This document shows, one piece after another, positions 26,592 to 35,256 of a DNA stretch of 64,000 nucleotides. Source of the stretch: HB2-32-21 sp003448675 (GTDB lineage: Bacteria; Pseudomonadota; Gammaproteobacteria; Pseudomonadales; Porticoccaceae); the NCBI GenBank assembly GCA_041584755.1, contig JBFHDK010000002.1, positions 1 through 64,000 of the forward strand, read 5' to 3'. Each line of letters opens with the position of its first letter. Within the stretch, counting starts at the first letter, position 1. The position numbers and the translations under genes were made by a program. The notes under the pieces are model-generated. The model did no database searches. It was given only the letters and a program-made list of their open reading frames with translations, and was not told the DNA's origin.

Positions 26592-28199
26592 ATGAGCGAC
26601 CAAGCCGTTCCTGTTAAAACTGCGCTGATCAGCGTCTCCGATAAAACCCGTATTGTGGAGTTCGCCCAGGGTTTGAACGCTGCCGGGGTAAAACTGCTGT
26701 CCACCGGTGGCACCTTTCGGTTGCTAAGGGAAGCGGGCATCGCGGTCACGGAAGTTTCGGAATACACCGGCTTTCCGGAAATGATGGATGGGCGGGTGAA
26801 AACCCTGCACCCAAAAATTCACGGCGGCATTCTCGGCCGACGCGGCCAGGACGAGGTGGTAATGGCCGAGCACGGCATTCAGGGCATTGACATGGTGGTG
26901 GTGAACCTCTACCCCTTTGAGCAAACTGTCGCCAATCCCGATTGTTCGCTGGCCGAGGCCATCGAAAATATCGACATTGGCGGGCCGACCATGGTTCGCG
27001 CCGCCGCCAAAAATCATGCCTCCGTGGCGGTTGTAGTCAACGCCGGGCGCTACGATGACATCCTGCGGGAGATGCAGGCCAACGGCGGCGCCCTGACCCA
27101 GGCTACGCGCTTTGACCTGGCTGTCGCCGCATTCGAACATACCGCCGGCTATGACGGCGCCATCGCCAACTATCTGGGTAGAAAATTGCCCCCAGCCGAA
27201 ACGGCGGAAGGCGACAACACTGATGCCAGCGAAGACGAGTTTCCGCGCACCTGGAACCTCCAGTTTCACAAGGCCCAGGTGATGCGTTACGGGGAAAACC
27301 CGCACCAGCGTTCGGCCTTCTACGTGGAAGCCAGGCCTAATGAGGCATCCATCGCCACCGCCACCCAGATACAGGGTAAGGCGCTTTCCTATAACAATAT
27401 TGCGGACACCGACGCCGCCCTCGAATGTGTCAAACAGTTCGAGGAACCCACCTGCGTGATCGTCAAACATGCCAACCCCTGCGGTGTGGCCGTCGCGCCC
27501 TCGCTGCTGGCAGCCTACGAAAAAGCTTTTGCCACCGACCCGGAATCCGCCTTTGGCGGCATCATCGCTTTCAACCGGGAACTGGATGGCGAGACCACCC
27601 GCGCCATTGTTGATCGCCAGTTTGTGGAAGTGATCATCGCACCCAGCGTCAGCGAAGCGGCGGTGGCCATCGCCGCCGAAAAGAAAAACGTGCGCCTGCT
27701 CGCCTGTGGCCAGTGGCAACAAGAAGCCAGCCATGGCTGGGACTACAAGCGGGTCAATGGCGGCCTGCTGGTACAGGATCGCGACCAGGCGGTGACCACG
27801 CGGAAAGCGCTCAAAGTGGTCAGCAAACGTACGCCCAGCGACAGCGAAATAAACGACCTGTTATTTGCCTGGCAGGTGGCCAAGTTCGTTAAATCCAACG
27901 CCATCGTCTATGCACGCGATCTGCAAACTGTTGGTGTCGGCGCCGGTCAGATGAGCCGGGTCAACTCAGCTCGTATCGCCGCCATCAAAGCTGAACACGC
28001 GGGCCTGGAGGTGGCCGGTTCGGTGATGGCCTCGGACGCCTTTTTTCCCTTCCGGGATGGGCTGGACAGTGCCGGCGAACGCGGCATCCGGGCTGTGATT
28101 CAACCGGGCGGCTCAATTCGTGATGACGAAGTGATTGAAGCAGCCAACGAGCACGACATCGCCATGGTGTTTACCGGCACCCGGCATTTTCGTCACTGA
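26592..28199 (+). CDS. purH: Bifunctional AICAR transformylase / IMP cyclohydrolase
   Basis: Catalyses the last two steps of IMP synthesis. The 535-residue protein has the N-terminal IMP cyclohydrolase domain (about 1-200; LLSTGGTFRLLREAG, KTLHPKIHGGILGRR) and the C-terminal transformylase domain (RYGENPHQRSAFY, KHANPCGVAVA, SDAFFPFRDGLD, FTGTRHFRH at the end). It follows fis by 69 bases on the same strand; purD, the other purine gene, follows at 28629 with a minus-strand gene between. Confidence 0.98.
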   Translation: MSDQAVPVKTALISVSDKTRIVEFAQGLNAAGVKLLSTGGTFRLLREAGIAVTEVSEYTGFPEMMDGRVKTLHPKIHGGILGRRGQDEVVMAEHGIQGIDMVVVNLYPFEQTVANPDCSLAEAIENIDIGGPTMVRAAAKNHASVAVVVNAGRYDDILREMQANGGALTQATRFDLAVAAFEHTAGYDGAIANYLGRKLPPAETAEGDNTDASEDEFPRTWNLQFHKAQVMRYGENPHQRSAFYVEARPNEASIATATQIQGKALSYNNIADTDAALECVKQFEEPTCVIVKHANPCGVAVAPSLLAAYEKAFATDPESAFGGIIAFNRELDGETTRAIVDRQFVEVIIAPSVSEAAVAIAAEKKNVRLLACGQWQQEASHGWDYKRVNGGLLVQDRDQAVTTRKALKVVSKRTPSDSEINDLLFAWQVAKFVKSNAIVYARDLQTVGVGAGQMSRVNSARIAAIKAEHAGLEVAGSVMASDAFFPFRDGLDSAGERGIRAVIQPGGSIRDDEVIEAANEHDIAMVFTGTRHFRH

Positions 28200-28218
28200 T
28201 TGCGACCGTCTCTGCCGT

Positions 28219-28461
28219 TTACAGGGATTCGAGGTCACCTTCTTCCGCGGCCACCCAGGCGAAGCGCGGCAATAGACGACCATCCCGCTCGATGGTTTCG
28301 CAAAACATGGCCAGCGGCCTGATCCACAGGCCCCGCTCACCATACAGCGCCCGGTAAACCACGTGCGTCTCTTCCGTCTCGCTATGCCGAGCCACGCCAA
28401 TGACCTGATAATGCTTACCCTTGTAGTGTCGATAGATACCGGTTTTCAGGGCTTCAGACAC
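28219..28461 (-). CDS. DUF1653 family small protein
   Basis: An 80-residue cytosolic protein of the DUF1653 family. The start is set at the GTG at 28461 because AAGGAG stands 6 bases upstream; an ATG at 28488 in frame has no ribosome-binding site. Typical family features are GIYRHYKGKHYQVIG at the start, the central HVVYRALYGERGLWIRPLAMF and a C-terminal RFAWV. The function is unknown. It is transcribed against the purH-purD direction and ends 19 bases after the convergent purH stop. Confidence 0.85.
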   Translation of the reverse strand: MSEALKTGIYRHYKGKHYQVIGVARHSETEETHVVYRALYGERGLWIRPLAMFCETIERDGRLLPRFAWVAAEEGDLESL

Positions 28462-28628
28462 ATGCGACTCCTTGATTGATTGCACCATTCTTTCTCTGTC
28501 AGGGATTATAGGCGGCTACAGGTAACCCCCCAAATGCATCCCTTGCAAAAAAATGCATCCATCGTTCCTTTGCCGCACCCAGACCAGCCCGGTACAATTC
28601 GCGGCTTCGCGTTTTACGAGTATCGACG

Positions 28629-29921
28629 ATGAATGTTCTTTTGATTGGCGCCGGCGGTAGGGAGCACGCACTGGCCTGGAAGGCCGCCCAGAGCCCCCTG
28701 GTGGAAACCGTCTATGTCGCCCCCGGCAATGGTGGCACAGCCCTTGAGGCCAACATCGAGAACGTCGATCTGGCCGTGGATGACTTCGATGGGCTGGCCG
28801 ACTTCGCCCGGCAGAACAACTGCGGATTGACCATCGTCGGCCCGGAAGTACCGCTGGTGGACGGCCTCGTCGATCACTTTCAAAGCCGGGGCCTGAAAAT
28901 CTTCGGCCCCCGGCGGGGCGCGGCCCAGCTGGAAGGCTCGAAAACCTTCACTAAGCATTTTCTCGCACGCCACAATATCCCTACCGCCGCTTACGAAACT
29001 TTCACTGAGCTCGATGCCGCTTTGGCTTATGTGCGCAAGCAGGGTGCACCCATCGTTATCAAAGCCGACGGCCTGGCTGCGGGCAAGGGCGTTATCGTCG
29101 CCATGAGCCTTGACGAAGCCGAAGCCGCGGTCAATGACATGCTAGCGGGCAATGCCTTTGGCGAGGCCGGACACCGGGTCGTGATCGAAGAGTTTCTGGA
29201 GGGGGAAGAGGCGAGTTTTATTGTCATCGCCGATGGCGTTCACGTACAGCCCATGGCCACCAGCCAGGATCATAAGCGGGTGGGCGATGGCGATACTGGC
29301 GCCAACACCGGCGGCATGGGGGCCTATTCACCAGCCCCCGTGGTCACGGATGCGGTTTACCAACGCATTATGGACGAGGTGATATTGCCCACCATTCGGG
29401 GCATGGCCGCCGAAGGCAACCCCTACACCGGCTTTCTCTACGCCGGCCTGATGATTACCGCCGACGGCGCCCCCAAGGTCATCGAGTACAACTGCCGTTT
29501 CGGCGACCCGGAAACCCAGCCCATTATGATGCGCCTGCAATCGGACCTGGTAGCTCTGTGTCTGGCGGCCCTGGATGGCGGTTTGCAAGACATGATCCCG
29601 GCATGGGACAAACGTAGCGCCCTGGGCGTGGTGATGGCCGCCGGGGGTTATCCCGGCGCCTACGACAAAGGCGCCGACATCAGCGGCCTGGGCAACGACA
29701 CGGAAGCCACCAAGGTATTCCACGCCGGCACGCAAATACAGGATGGGGCGGTCGCCACCAACGGCGGTCGCGTACTTTGTGTCACTGCCCTGGGCGATAC
29801 AGTTAGCGAAGCCCAGGCGCGGGCCTATCAGGCAGTGGAGCAAATTAGCTGGCGGGACGCATACTATCGCAAGGATATTGGCTATCGTGCGATCGCCAGG
29901 GAGCAAGGCAACCGCGAGTAA
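28629..29921 (+). CDS. purD: Phosphoribosylamine-glycine ligase (GARS)
   Basis: Joins glycine to phosphoribosylamine with ATP, the second step of purine synthesis. The 430-residue ATP-grasp protein has MNVLLIGAGGREHALAWK at the N-terminus, the GPEVPLVDGL segment, KADGLAAGKGVIVA in the ATP-binding domain, DGDTGANTGGMGAYSPAP and EYNCRFGDPETQ. All family hallmarks are present and the length is normal. Confidence 0.98.
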   Translation: MNVLLIGAGGREHALAWKAAQSPLVETVYVAPGNGGTALEANIENVDLAVDDFDGLADFARQNNCGLTIVGPEVPLVDGLVDHFQSRGLKIFGPRRGAAQLEGSKTFTKHFLARHNIPTAAYETFTELDAALAYVRKQGAPIVIKADGLAAGKGVIVAMSLDEAEAAVNDMLAGNAFGEAGHRVVIEEFLEGEEASFIVIADGVHVQPMATSQDHKRVGDGDTGANTGGMGAYSPAPVVTDAVYQRIMDEVILPTIRGMAAEGNPYTGFLYAGLMITADGAPKVIEYNCRFGDPETQPIMMRLQSDLVALCLAALDGGLQDMIPAWDKRSALGVVMAAGGYPGAYDKGADISGLGNDTEATKVFHAGTQIQDGAVATNGGRVLCVTALGDTVSEAQARAYQAVEQISWRDAYYRKDIGYRAIAREQGNRE

Positions 29922-29977
29922 AACCAAGCGCCATGGTACGACTCGCAGCCAATCGTGGACTTATTTTCCAACCCCGA

Positions 29978-30418
29978 TTAATCCCGAACCCTGGCATCGC
30001 GCTCCAGCACCCAGCAGCGGGGGTTATGGTCATAGCCAATCTGTTGGTAATAGGCATTGGCCGCTGGCGCGGCGATCAATATCAACCTGCACCGGGGGCC
30101 TAACTGGCTTTGGGTAATAGCCTGTAAGCGCTTGCCTATGCCTTGTTTCTGGTGGCTCCGGGAGACAGCCAGATCCGACAGGTAACAGGCATAGTGAAAA
30201 TCGGTCACGGAACGGGCTATGCCAACCAACTGCCCACTCTCCCAGGCGCTGACCATCAGATTGCCATGGGCAAGCATGCCTTCCATGCAGGTACGATCTT
30301 CAATGGGCCGGCGCTGACCCAGCGTGGAGTTCGCCAGCAAGTCGATACACTGATCGGTACTCACTGCCGCGTTTATTTTGTAATCGATATCCAAGTGCTG
30401 TCTCTTACGGCTCGCCAA
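29978..30418 (-). CDS. GNAT family N-acetyltransferase
   Basis: Protein of up to 146 residues. The acetyl-CoA-binding motif A is in LSDLAVSRSHQKQGIGKRL (the Q/R-x-x-G-x-G/A core is QKQGIG), and motif B ends with AANAYYQQIGYDHN. The substrate is unknown. The start is uncertain: the frame opens at a TTG at 30418 and another TTG lies at 30394; neither has a strong ribosome-binding site. It begins 15 bases after the AAA ATPase stop on the same strand, so the two are likely co-transcribed. Confidence 0.8.
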   Translation of the reverse strand: MASRKRQHLDIDYKINAAVSTDQCIDLLANSTLGQRRPIEDRTCMEGMLAHGNLMVSAWESGQLVGIARSVTDFHYACYLSDLAVSRSHQKQGIGKRLQAITQSQLGPRCRLILIAAPAANAYYQQIGYDHNPRCWVLERDARVRD

Positions 30419-30433
30419 GCACCACGGCGCTGC

Positions 30434-31924
30434 TCACGCCAAAACCACACTACGCTCCCGCGCCCAGGCCCGAAGCTGACCAATGCGGTCCGCCATGACC
30501 ACTGAAAGGGGGCTGGTCGAATCCAGTTCTTCGAGAATTAAAGCGGTATTCACATCCTCCTCCCGCGCCAGTGCACTGTACAGGGCGGCAACGATAGCCT
30601 GCTCTATTTCGGCACCGGAAAAGCCCACCGAGGCGACAACCAGTTCCGACAGGGAAAAATCCACGGGATTCAGCTCCCGGCTCTTCAGGTGAATACTAAA
30701 GATTTTTTCTCGGGCCTCGGCCTCCGGCAGGTCGACGAAAAACAGTTCGTCAAAGCGCCCCTTACGCACAAGCTCCGGTGGCAAACGAGAAATATCATTG
30801 GAGGTAGCCACCAGAAACACACCCGCCCGACGCTCGGCCATCCAGGTGAGCAAGGTGCCTAGCACCCGCCCGGAGGTGCCGCTGTCTTCGCCACCATTAC
30901 CATTGCCCAGCCCCTTTTCGATTTCATCCAGCCAAAGAACGCAGGGAGACATTTTTTCCGCCAGACCCAGGGATTCGCGCAGGTTACGCTCGGTTTCGCC
31001 ATAAAATTTGTTATACAGGGCGCCCATATCGAGTTTTAGCAGAGGCAGTGACCAGGCCCCGGCAATGGCCTTGGCGGCAAGACTTTTGCCGCCACCCTGA
31101 ACGCCAAGCAGGAGGATGCCTTTGGGTGGATCGATGCCCTTGACCGCGCCGCTCAGGGCCGCCCGGCGCTTCTCTAGCCAGGCTTTCAGGTTATCCATAC
31201 CACCAACATTGCTAAGCCGTTCACCGCTGTAATCAAAGGTCAGCACACCCTCCATGTCCATAAGACTGAATTTGGCCTGGTTGATTTCGGGTAGATCCGA
31301 TTCGGTGATGGCGCCGTCATCGACGATGGCGCCACGAACCAGCCTGCGCGCTTCGCCATGGGTGAGACCACGCAGCCCACCAACCAGTTGTTCGAGAGTG
31401 GCATTATCGGTTTTGACACGCCTGCTGGTGTCATTTCTGGCCCAGTTTTTGGCTTCTTCCCGGACAATCTTGAGAAGTTGTTCCCGGGTTGGCAGCGCCA
31501 CCTCAAAGCGTGCGCTCAGGCGCGATACCTCTTTGGGCAGCTCAATGCGATGACTGATCAGCACGATGGTCACCGAGCCACTGGTATTGCGCAGGGCGAT
31601 ATCCTTGAGCTGCCGAATTTGGGTGGGATTATCCGGCCCCAGCCAGGGGTGGTAATCACAGAGGGCGTAAATACCCGGCTGAGCCCGCTTCTTCAGCATA
31701 TCCAGCACAGTTAGCGGGTCGGCGTATTCGTTGGGTGTTTCCACCTGAAGACCAAAACCAGCCCTCTTCAGACCATCGGTCACGGACCATTGATGCAGAT
31801 CCGTGCCTCTTTCCCGCGCCACCCGCATTAAAAGATCGATTGCCCTCGGCTCGTCGTAGGTTTCCAGGGCGATAATTGAGACGCCAGCATCTATCACTAG
31901 CCCCAGATCGTGGGCATCCTGCAA
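30434..31924 (-). CDS. Ycf46-like AAA+ ATPase
   Basis: A AAA-family ATPase of 496 residues when started at the TTG at 31924, which has GGAG 7 bases upstream. The open frame continues left of that for 77 codons but those overlap the divergent coq7 promoter region and look non-coding. N-terminal domain about residues 1-230 (VIDAGVSIIALETYDEPRAIDLL). The AAA domain has Walker A in LLGVQGGGKSLAAKA, Walker B in VLWLDEIEKG and the arginine-finger region PPELVRKGRFDE. The family resembles the plastid-encoded Ycf46 group; the bacterial role is not established. A comparable ATPase lies near coq7 and vfr in pseudomonads, as I recall. Confidence 0.83.
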   Translation of the reverse strand: MQDAHDLGLVIDAGVSIIALETYDEPRAIDLLMRVARERGTDLHQWSVTDGLKRAGFGLQVETPNEYADPLTVLDMLKKRAQPGIYALCDYHPWLGPDNPTQIRQLKDIALRNTSGSVTIVLISHRIELPKEVSRLSARFEVALPTREQLLKIVREEAKNWARNDTSRRVKTDNATLEQLVGGLRGLTHGEARRLVRGAIVDDGAITESDLPEINQAKFSLMDMEGVLTFDYSGERLSNVGGMDNLKAWLEKRRAALSGAVKGIDPPKGILLLGVQGGGKSLAAKAIAGAWSLPLLKLDMGALYNKFYGETERNLRESLGLAEKMSPCVLWLDEIEKGLGNGNGGEDSGTSGRVLGTLLTWMAERRAGVFLVATSNDISRLPPELVRKGRFDELFFVDLPEAEAREKIFSIHLKSRELNPVDFSLSELVVASVGFSGAEIEQAIVAALYSALAREEDVNTALILEELDSTSPLSVVMADRIGQLRAWARERSVVLA

Positions 31925-32059
31925 TTGCTTTCTCCAAACAGTGGCTATCAACACATTGAAAAGGACTGTAGCATTGATTCGGTGGTGCTTCGACTTTACG
32001 CTACAATGTCCGAAACCGCGCGCGGCGGATTTTTGCCACGAAAACTGAATAACGCCCCC

Positions 32060-32704
32060 ATGACAAACCGCAAACTTAATTTCTTCGATCGGCTTCTTAG
32101 CGAAGCGGATCAGGCGCTGCGTACAGTCGGCGGCAGGGTCAAACCCGCCGCCCACCCTTCACCAGCAACGTCACAACTGGACCAGCCTCTGGATGAACAG
32201 CAATCATCCCACGCGGCGGGCTTGATGCGGGTGAACCACAGTGGTGAAGTATGTGCCCAGGGACTGTATCGGGGACAGGCGCTTACCGCTCGCAAGACGA
32301 GCACGCGGAAAGCCATGGAACAAGCAGCATCCGAGGAAGAAGATCACCTGGCCTGGTGCGCTCAACGCCTGGAAGAACTGGACAGCCACCCGAGCTATCT
32401 GAACCCACTCTGGTATGCGGCATCTTTCGGACTCGGCGCCGGCGCCGGGCTAATCAGCGATCGCCTTAGCCTCGGCTTTGTCGCCGCAACCGAACAGCAG
32501 GTGTGTGAGCACCTGGAATCCCACCTGCAAAAACTCCCCGCGCAAGATACCAAGAGCCGCGCGGTGGTTGAACAGATGCTAATTGACGAAGGGGAGCACG
32601 CCAGTCAGGCCTTGGCAGCGGGCGGGGTCACTTTCCCGGAGCCGGTGAAAAAGGCCATGTCACTGATCGCCAGAGCAATGACTTCATCCAGCTACCGGCT
32701 GTAA
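32060..32704 (+). CDS. coq7: 3-demethoxyubiquinol 3-hydroxylase Coq7
   Basis: Di-iron hydroxylase catalysing the penultimate step of ubiquinone synthesis. The start at the ATG at 32060 (214 residues) matches the family N-terminus (FFDRLLSEADQALRTV); the frame is open further left but without resemblance. Iron-binding residues are in MRVNHSGEVCAQGLYRGQ, EEEDHLAWC, AATEQQVCEHLESHL and DEGEHASQA, giving the expected Glu and ExxH ligands. Its presence implies aerobic ubiquinone synthesis. It converges with a LysR gene 24 bases downstream. Confidence 0.95.
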   Translation: MTNRKLNFFDRLLSEADQALRTVGGRVKPAAHPSPATSQLDQPLDEQQSSHAAGLMRVNHSGEVCAQGLYRGQALTARKTSTRKAMEQAASEEEDHLAWCAQRLEELDSHPSYLNPLWYAASFGLGAGAGLISDRLSLGFVAATEQQVCEHLESHLQKLPAQDTKSRAVVEQMLIDEGEHASQALAAGGVTFPEPVKKAMSLIARAMTSSSYRL

Positions 32705-32728
32705 GCCCGGCTTACCTCGTCCGTCCTG

Positions 32729-33691
32729 TTAATCCCGCCCCCGCCCCTGGCGGATACCTTTAACAATATCGAGGATCTTGTCCTTAACCCAGTTATGAAC
32801 CGGTGAGTTTACCGTGCGATTGTGTTGCACCAGCACCGCCGGAATAAGGGGGTCATGGTCAATGCCCTCTGGATAAGGCCGACGGACGATATCGTAAAAC
32901 TCCCGCTCCGCTTCAAGGTCATCCGCTGTTGCCAGCATCAGACAATCAGTGGAGTGCAAGGTGCTCAGTGCTGTCATCAACTGATCGGTTACCAGCGCCT
33001 TATTGCGGGGGTTGAGCCCCATCGCGGCAAGCGTGCGATCAAAGCGGCTCTCCGTAAAGGGCGACACTTTATCGGCTATCAGCAGGTAATACTGCACGAA
33101 AGGGTATCGCAGGATCTCTTCCAGTTTGGGCCGTTTTTTCCCGGCCAGAGGGTGTCCACGCCGCATCCACACCGCGGGCGTAAAATCCCCCAGGGGGGTT
33201 ACCGAGAACTCTGGCGGCAACTTTTTCTCTACTTCGAACACGAAGTCAATCTCTCCGGACTCCAGCTCCTGAATCGAATGGTCAGAGATATTCGACACCG
33301 CCAATGTTATTCCCGGAGCTTCCTCACGCAGGATATTGGCCAACTCGGGGATCGCCTGCACCGCCATAAATTCCGGACCAACCACCTGGATGGCTCCCTC
33401 ATAGGTAGCCGGATCAAAATCCAGGTTCTGTAACACCGTCGACACATTGTTCAACAATTCCGGTAATACAGTCGCGATCTCCATGGCTCTGGGAGTTGGC
33501 ACCAGTCCGCGTCCACTACGGGTAAATAGCGGGTCATCAAACAGATTGCGCAAGCGCGACAGGGTTTTACTCATGGCAGGCTGAGTAACAAACAGCCGTT
33601 CAGCCGCGCGGGTAACATTGCGTTCTTCCAGCAAAACATGCAGGGCAACAAGAAGATTCAGGTCAACACGGGAAAGGGAGTCAATGGGCAT
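32729..33691 (-). CDS. LysR-type transcriptional regulator
   Basis: A 320-residue LysR-family regulator. The winged helix-turn-helix covers about residues 8-67 (NLLVALHVLLEERNVTRAAERL, then QPAMSKTLSRLRNLFDDPLF, in separate pieces). The rest is the periplasmic-binding-protein-like effector domain. The N-terminus resembles the NodD/LeuO/PcpR-like subgroup of LysR proteins. The ligand and targets are unknown: it has no divergent structural gene, the next upstream feature being a probable small RNA and then the OsmC gene. It sits between coq7 and crp. Confidence 0.88.
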   Translation of the reverse strand: MPIDSLSRVDLNLLVALHVLLEERNVTRAAERLFVTQPAMSKTLSRLRNLFDDPLFTRSGRGLVPTPRAMEIATVLPELLNNVSTVLQNLDFDPATYEGAIQVVGPEFMAVQAIPELANILREEAPGITLAVSNISDHSIQELESGEIDFVFEVEKKLPPEFSVTPLGDFTPAVWMRRGHPLAGKKRPKLEEILRYPFVQYYLLIADKVSPFTESRFDRTLAAMGLNPRNKALVTDQLMTALSTLHSTDCLMLATADDLEAEREFYDIVRRPYPEGIDHDPLIPAVLVQHNRTVNSPVHNWVKDKILDIVKGIRQGRGRD

Positions 33692-33841
33692 TAGATAAGC
33701 ATTAGTTATGGTATGCCCTAATTTTATATTTTGAGCTTATGTAGAAGCAAGCCCTGAAATGCCCTCTTCATTACCAAAAGCTATCAATAACATTAAAATA
33801 ATATATTTTAATTATGCAAGCGCGTTCCGTATAGTTCCTTC

Positions 33842-33943
33842 CGTGGCTGGCAAGCCATGGGCTTTAGGAACCTTTGCCAGCGTTTACACCTCCTAACCCC
33901 CTGTATCATACTTTCGGGGAGCACCAGCTCCCCTTTTTTTTGC
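33842..33943 (+). ncRNA. Candidate small RNA upstream of the LysR gene, about 100 nt
   Basis: A -10-like TATAGT at 33830-33835 (weak -35 TTTAAT at 33807-33812, 17-base spacing) precedes a stretch without ORF. It contains the perfect inverted repeat GCTGGCAA (33846-33853) / TTGCCAGC (33874-33881), a competing inner hairpin AAGCC/GGCTT (33852-33864), a single-stranded C-rich stretch around 33890-33902, and ends in a strong intrinsic terminator. Both flanking genes are on the minus strand, so the plus-strand terminator has no protein gene to serve. I do not recognise the RNA family. Confidence 0.5.
33917..33942 (+). terminator. Strong rho-independent terminator on the plus strand
   Basis: GGGGAGC - ACCA - GCTCCCC is a perfect 7-bp GC-rich stem with a 4-base loop, followed immediately by eight T residues. 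It fits the plus strand only, where no protein gene lies upstream, and is the best evidence for a small transcript here. Confidence 0.85.
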
Positions 33944-34008
33944 CCGACAGTTCATAACAACCGGCTTTATCTCCCAACCCTGGGCTACACCCCGCGCCAC
34001 GTGCGCCA

Positions 34009-34434
34009 TCACGCCTCCCGCTCGATGATCTCGTAACTATGGGTGATAGTCACGCCGCCCTTGCCCAGCATAATTGAAGCCGAACAGTATTTTTCCGCCG
34101 ATAACTCCACCGCCCGTTTCACCTGCTTTTCCTTGAGATCGCATCCCGTGACAACAAAATGAATGTTTATCACGGTGAACACAGCAGGAACCGCGTCGGC
34201 CCGCTGGGCTTCCAGCTTAGCCTCGCAGTTTTGTACCGCTTGACGGCTTTTTTTCAAGATGCTGACCACATCAAAGCTGGCACAGCCGCCCATCCCCAGC
34301 AAAATCATTTCCATGGGCCGTATACCCATATTCCGGCCACCATGATCCTCGGGGCCATCCATTACTACGCTGTGGCCGCTGCCGGATTCACCAAGGAACA
34401 TTGCGCCATCCACCCACCTTACCCTTGCCTGCAT
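34009..34434 (-). CDS. OsmC/Ohr family protein (YhfA-like)
   Basis: A 141-residue OsmC-fold protein. The family's reactive cysteines are seen in LGMGGCASFDVVSIL and, near the C-terminus, AEKYCSASIML. The length and pattern fit the YhfA-like subgroup rather than organic-hydroperoxide resistance Ohr proteins; peroxidase activity is possible but the physiological substrate is unknown. OsmC-like genes next to crp/vfr are common in this branch of the gammaproteobacteria (E. coli yhfA is next to crp). Confidence 0.88.
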   Translation of the reverse strand: MQARVRWVDGAMFLGESGSGHSVVMDGPEDHGGRNMGIRPMEMILLGMGGCASFDVVSILKKSRQAVQNCEAKLEAQRADAVPAVFTVINIHFVVTGCDLKEKQVKRAVELSAEKYCSASIMLGKGGVTITHSYEIIEREA

Positions 34435-34592
34435 GAATTGCCTCTCCTCTAAACACCAAAAAGTTACACACTATAACAGTCGCGCGGGCAATACTGCCCG
34501 AGGGAAGATGATTTTGAGATGGTTTACAGCGCTTTACCTTCAGTGCGATGATGAGCCCGTATGATCAGGAAACTTTTGTGAGGAGCACACCA

Positions 34593-35225
34593 GTGGCATT
34601 GCAGCCGATAACACCACATATCCCGAACTTCGAGGAGTTTCTTAACCACACCCGCCGGCGCCGATACCCCAATAAAAGCACGCTTATCTATGCTGGCGAT
34701 ACCGGTGACACCCTTTATTATATTATCTCTGGCTCTGTATCCGTACTGATTGAGGATGACGATGGCCGGGAAATGATTGTCGCCTACCTCAACCCTGGTG
34801 ACTTCTTTGGCGAAATGGGCCTATTCGGCCAGGAAGACAGAAGCGCCTGGATTCGTGCTCGAACCGACTGTGAAATCGCTGAAATCAATTACGATGCGTT
34901 TCTCGAGCTGATAGAAACCCACCCGGATTTTCTTTTTTCCGTGAGCAAACAGATGGCCCAGCGTTTGCGGGACACCACACGCAAGGTAGGGGATCTCGCC
35001 TTTTTAGATGTGACCGGTCGGGTGGCCCGCACCCTGCTCGACCTGTGCAAGGAACCGGACGCCATGACCCACCCCGATGGCATGCAAATCAAGATCACCC
35101 GTCAGGAGATCGGTCGTATCGTGGGCTGCTCCCGGGAAATGGTGGGCCGGGTGCTGAAAAGCCTTGAAGATCAGGGCCTGGTGGTGGCCACCGGCAAAAC
35201 CATGGTGGTTCACGGCACCCGCTGA
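34593..35225 (+). CDS. crp: cAMP-activated global regulator CRP/Vfr
   Basis: Cyclic-AMP receptor protein of 210 residues. The start at the GTG at 34593 is supported by GAGGAG 7 bases upstream and by length: E. coli CRP also has 210 residues. The frame opens 15 codons earlier at an ATG with no ribosome-binding site. The cyclic-nucleotide domain has the phosphate-binding cassette GDFFGEMGLFGQEDRSAWIRA with the cAMP-contacting Glu, Arg and Ser. The C-terminal helix-turn-helix is ITRQEIGRIVGCSREMVGRVL, essentially identical to that of Vfr and CRP. Divergent from the OsmC gene and convergent with trpC. Confidence 0.96.
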   Translation: MALQPITPHIPNFEEFLNHTRRRRYPNKSTLIYAGDTGDTLYYIISGSVSVLIEDDDGREMIVAYLNPGDFFGEMGLFGQEDRSAWIRARTDCEIAEINYDAFLELIETHPDFLFSVSKQMAQRLRDTTRKVGDLAFLDVTGRVARTLLDLCKEPDAMTHPDGMQIKITRQEIGRIVGCSREMVGRVLKSLEDQGLVVATGKTMVVHGTR

Positions 35226-35256
35226 ACGAGCCAAACCGAAGATAAGGCTCTGCCCC

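Larger units (their letters stand above)
33692..34008 (+). other. 317-base intergenic region containing a probable small RNA
   Basis: No open reading frame of note lies here. The left third (33692-33840) is AT-rich and must contain the LysR promoter; a small inverted repeat ATAA/TTAT at 33695-33709 spans a T-N11-A pattern right before the LysR start and might be autoregulatory. The right part has a promoter-like element, hairpins and a strong plus-strand terminator (described separately). Confidence 0.6.

Noticed and set aside
26724..27734. A 336-codon open frame antisense to purH
   Set aside because: Shadow of purH, Gly/His/Val-rich composition typical of antisense frames in GC-rich DNA.
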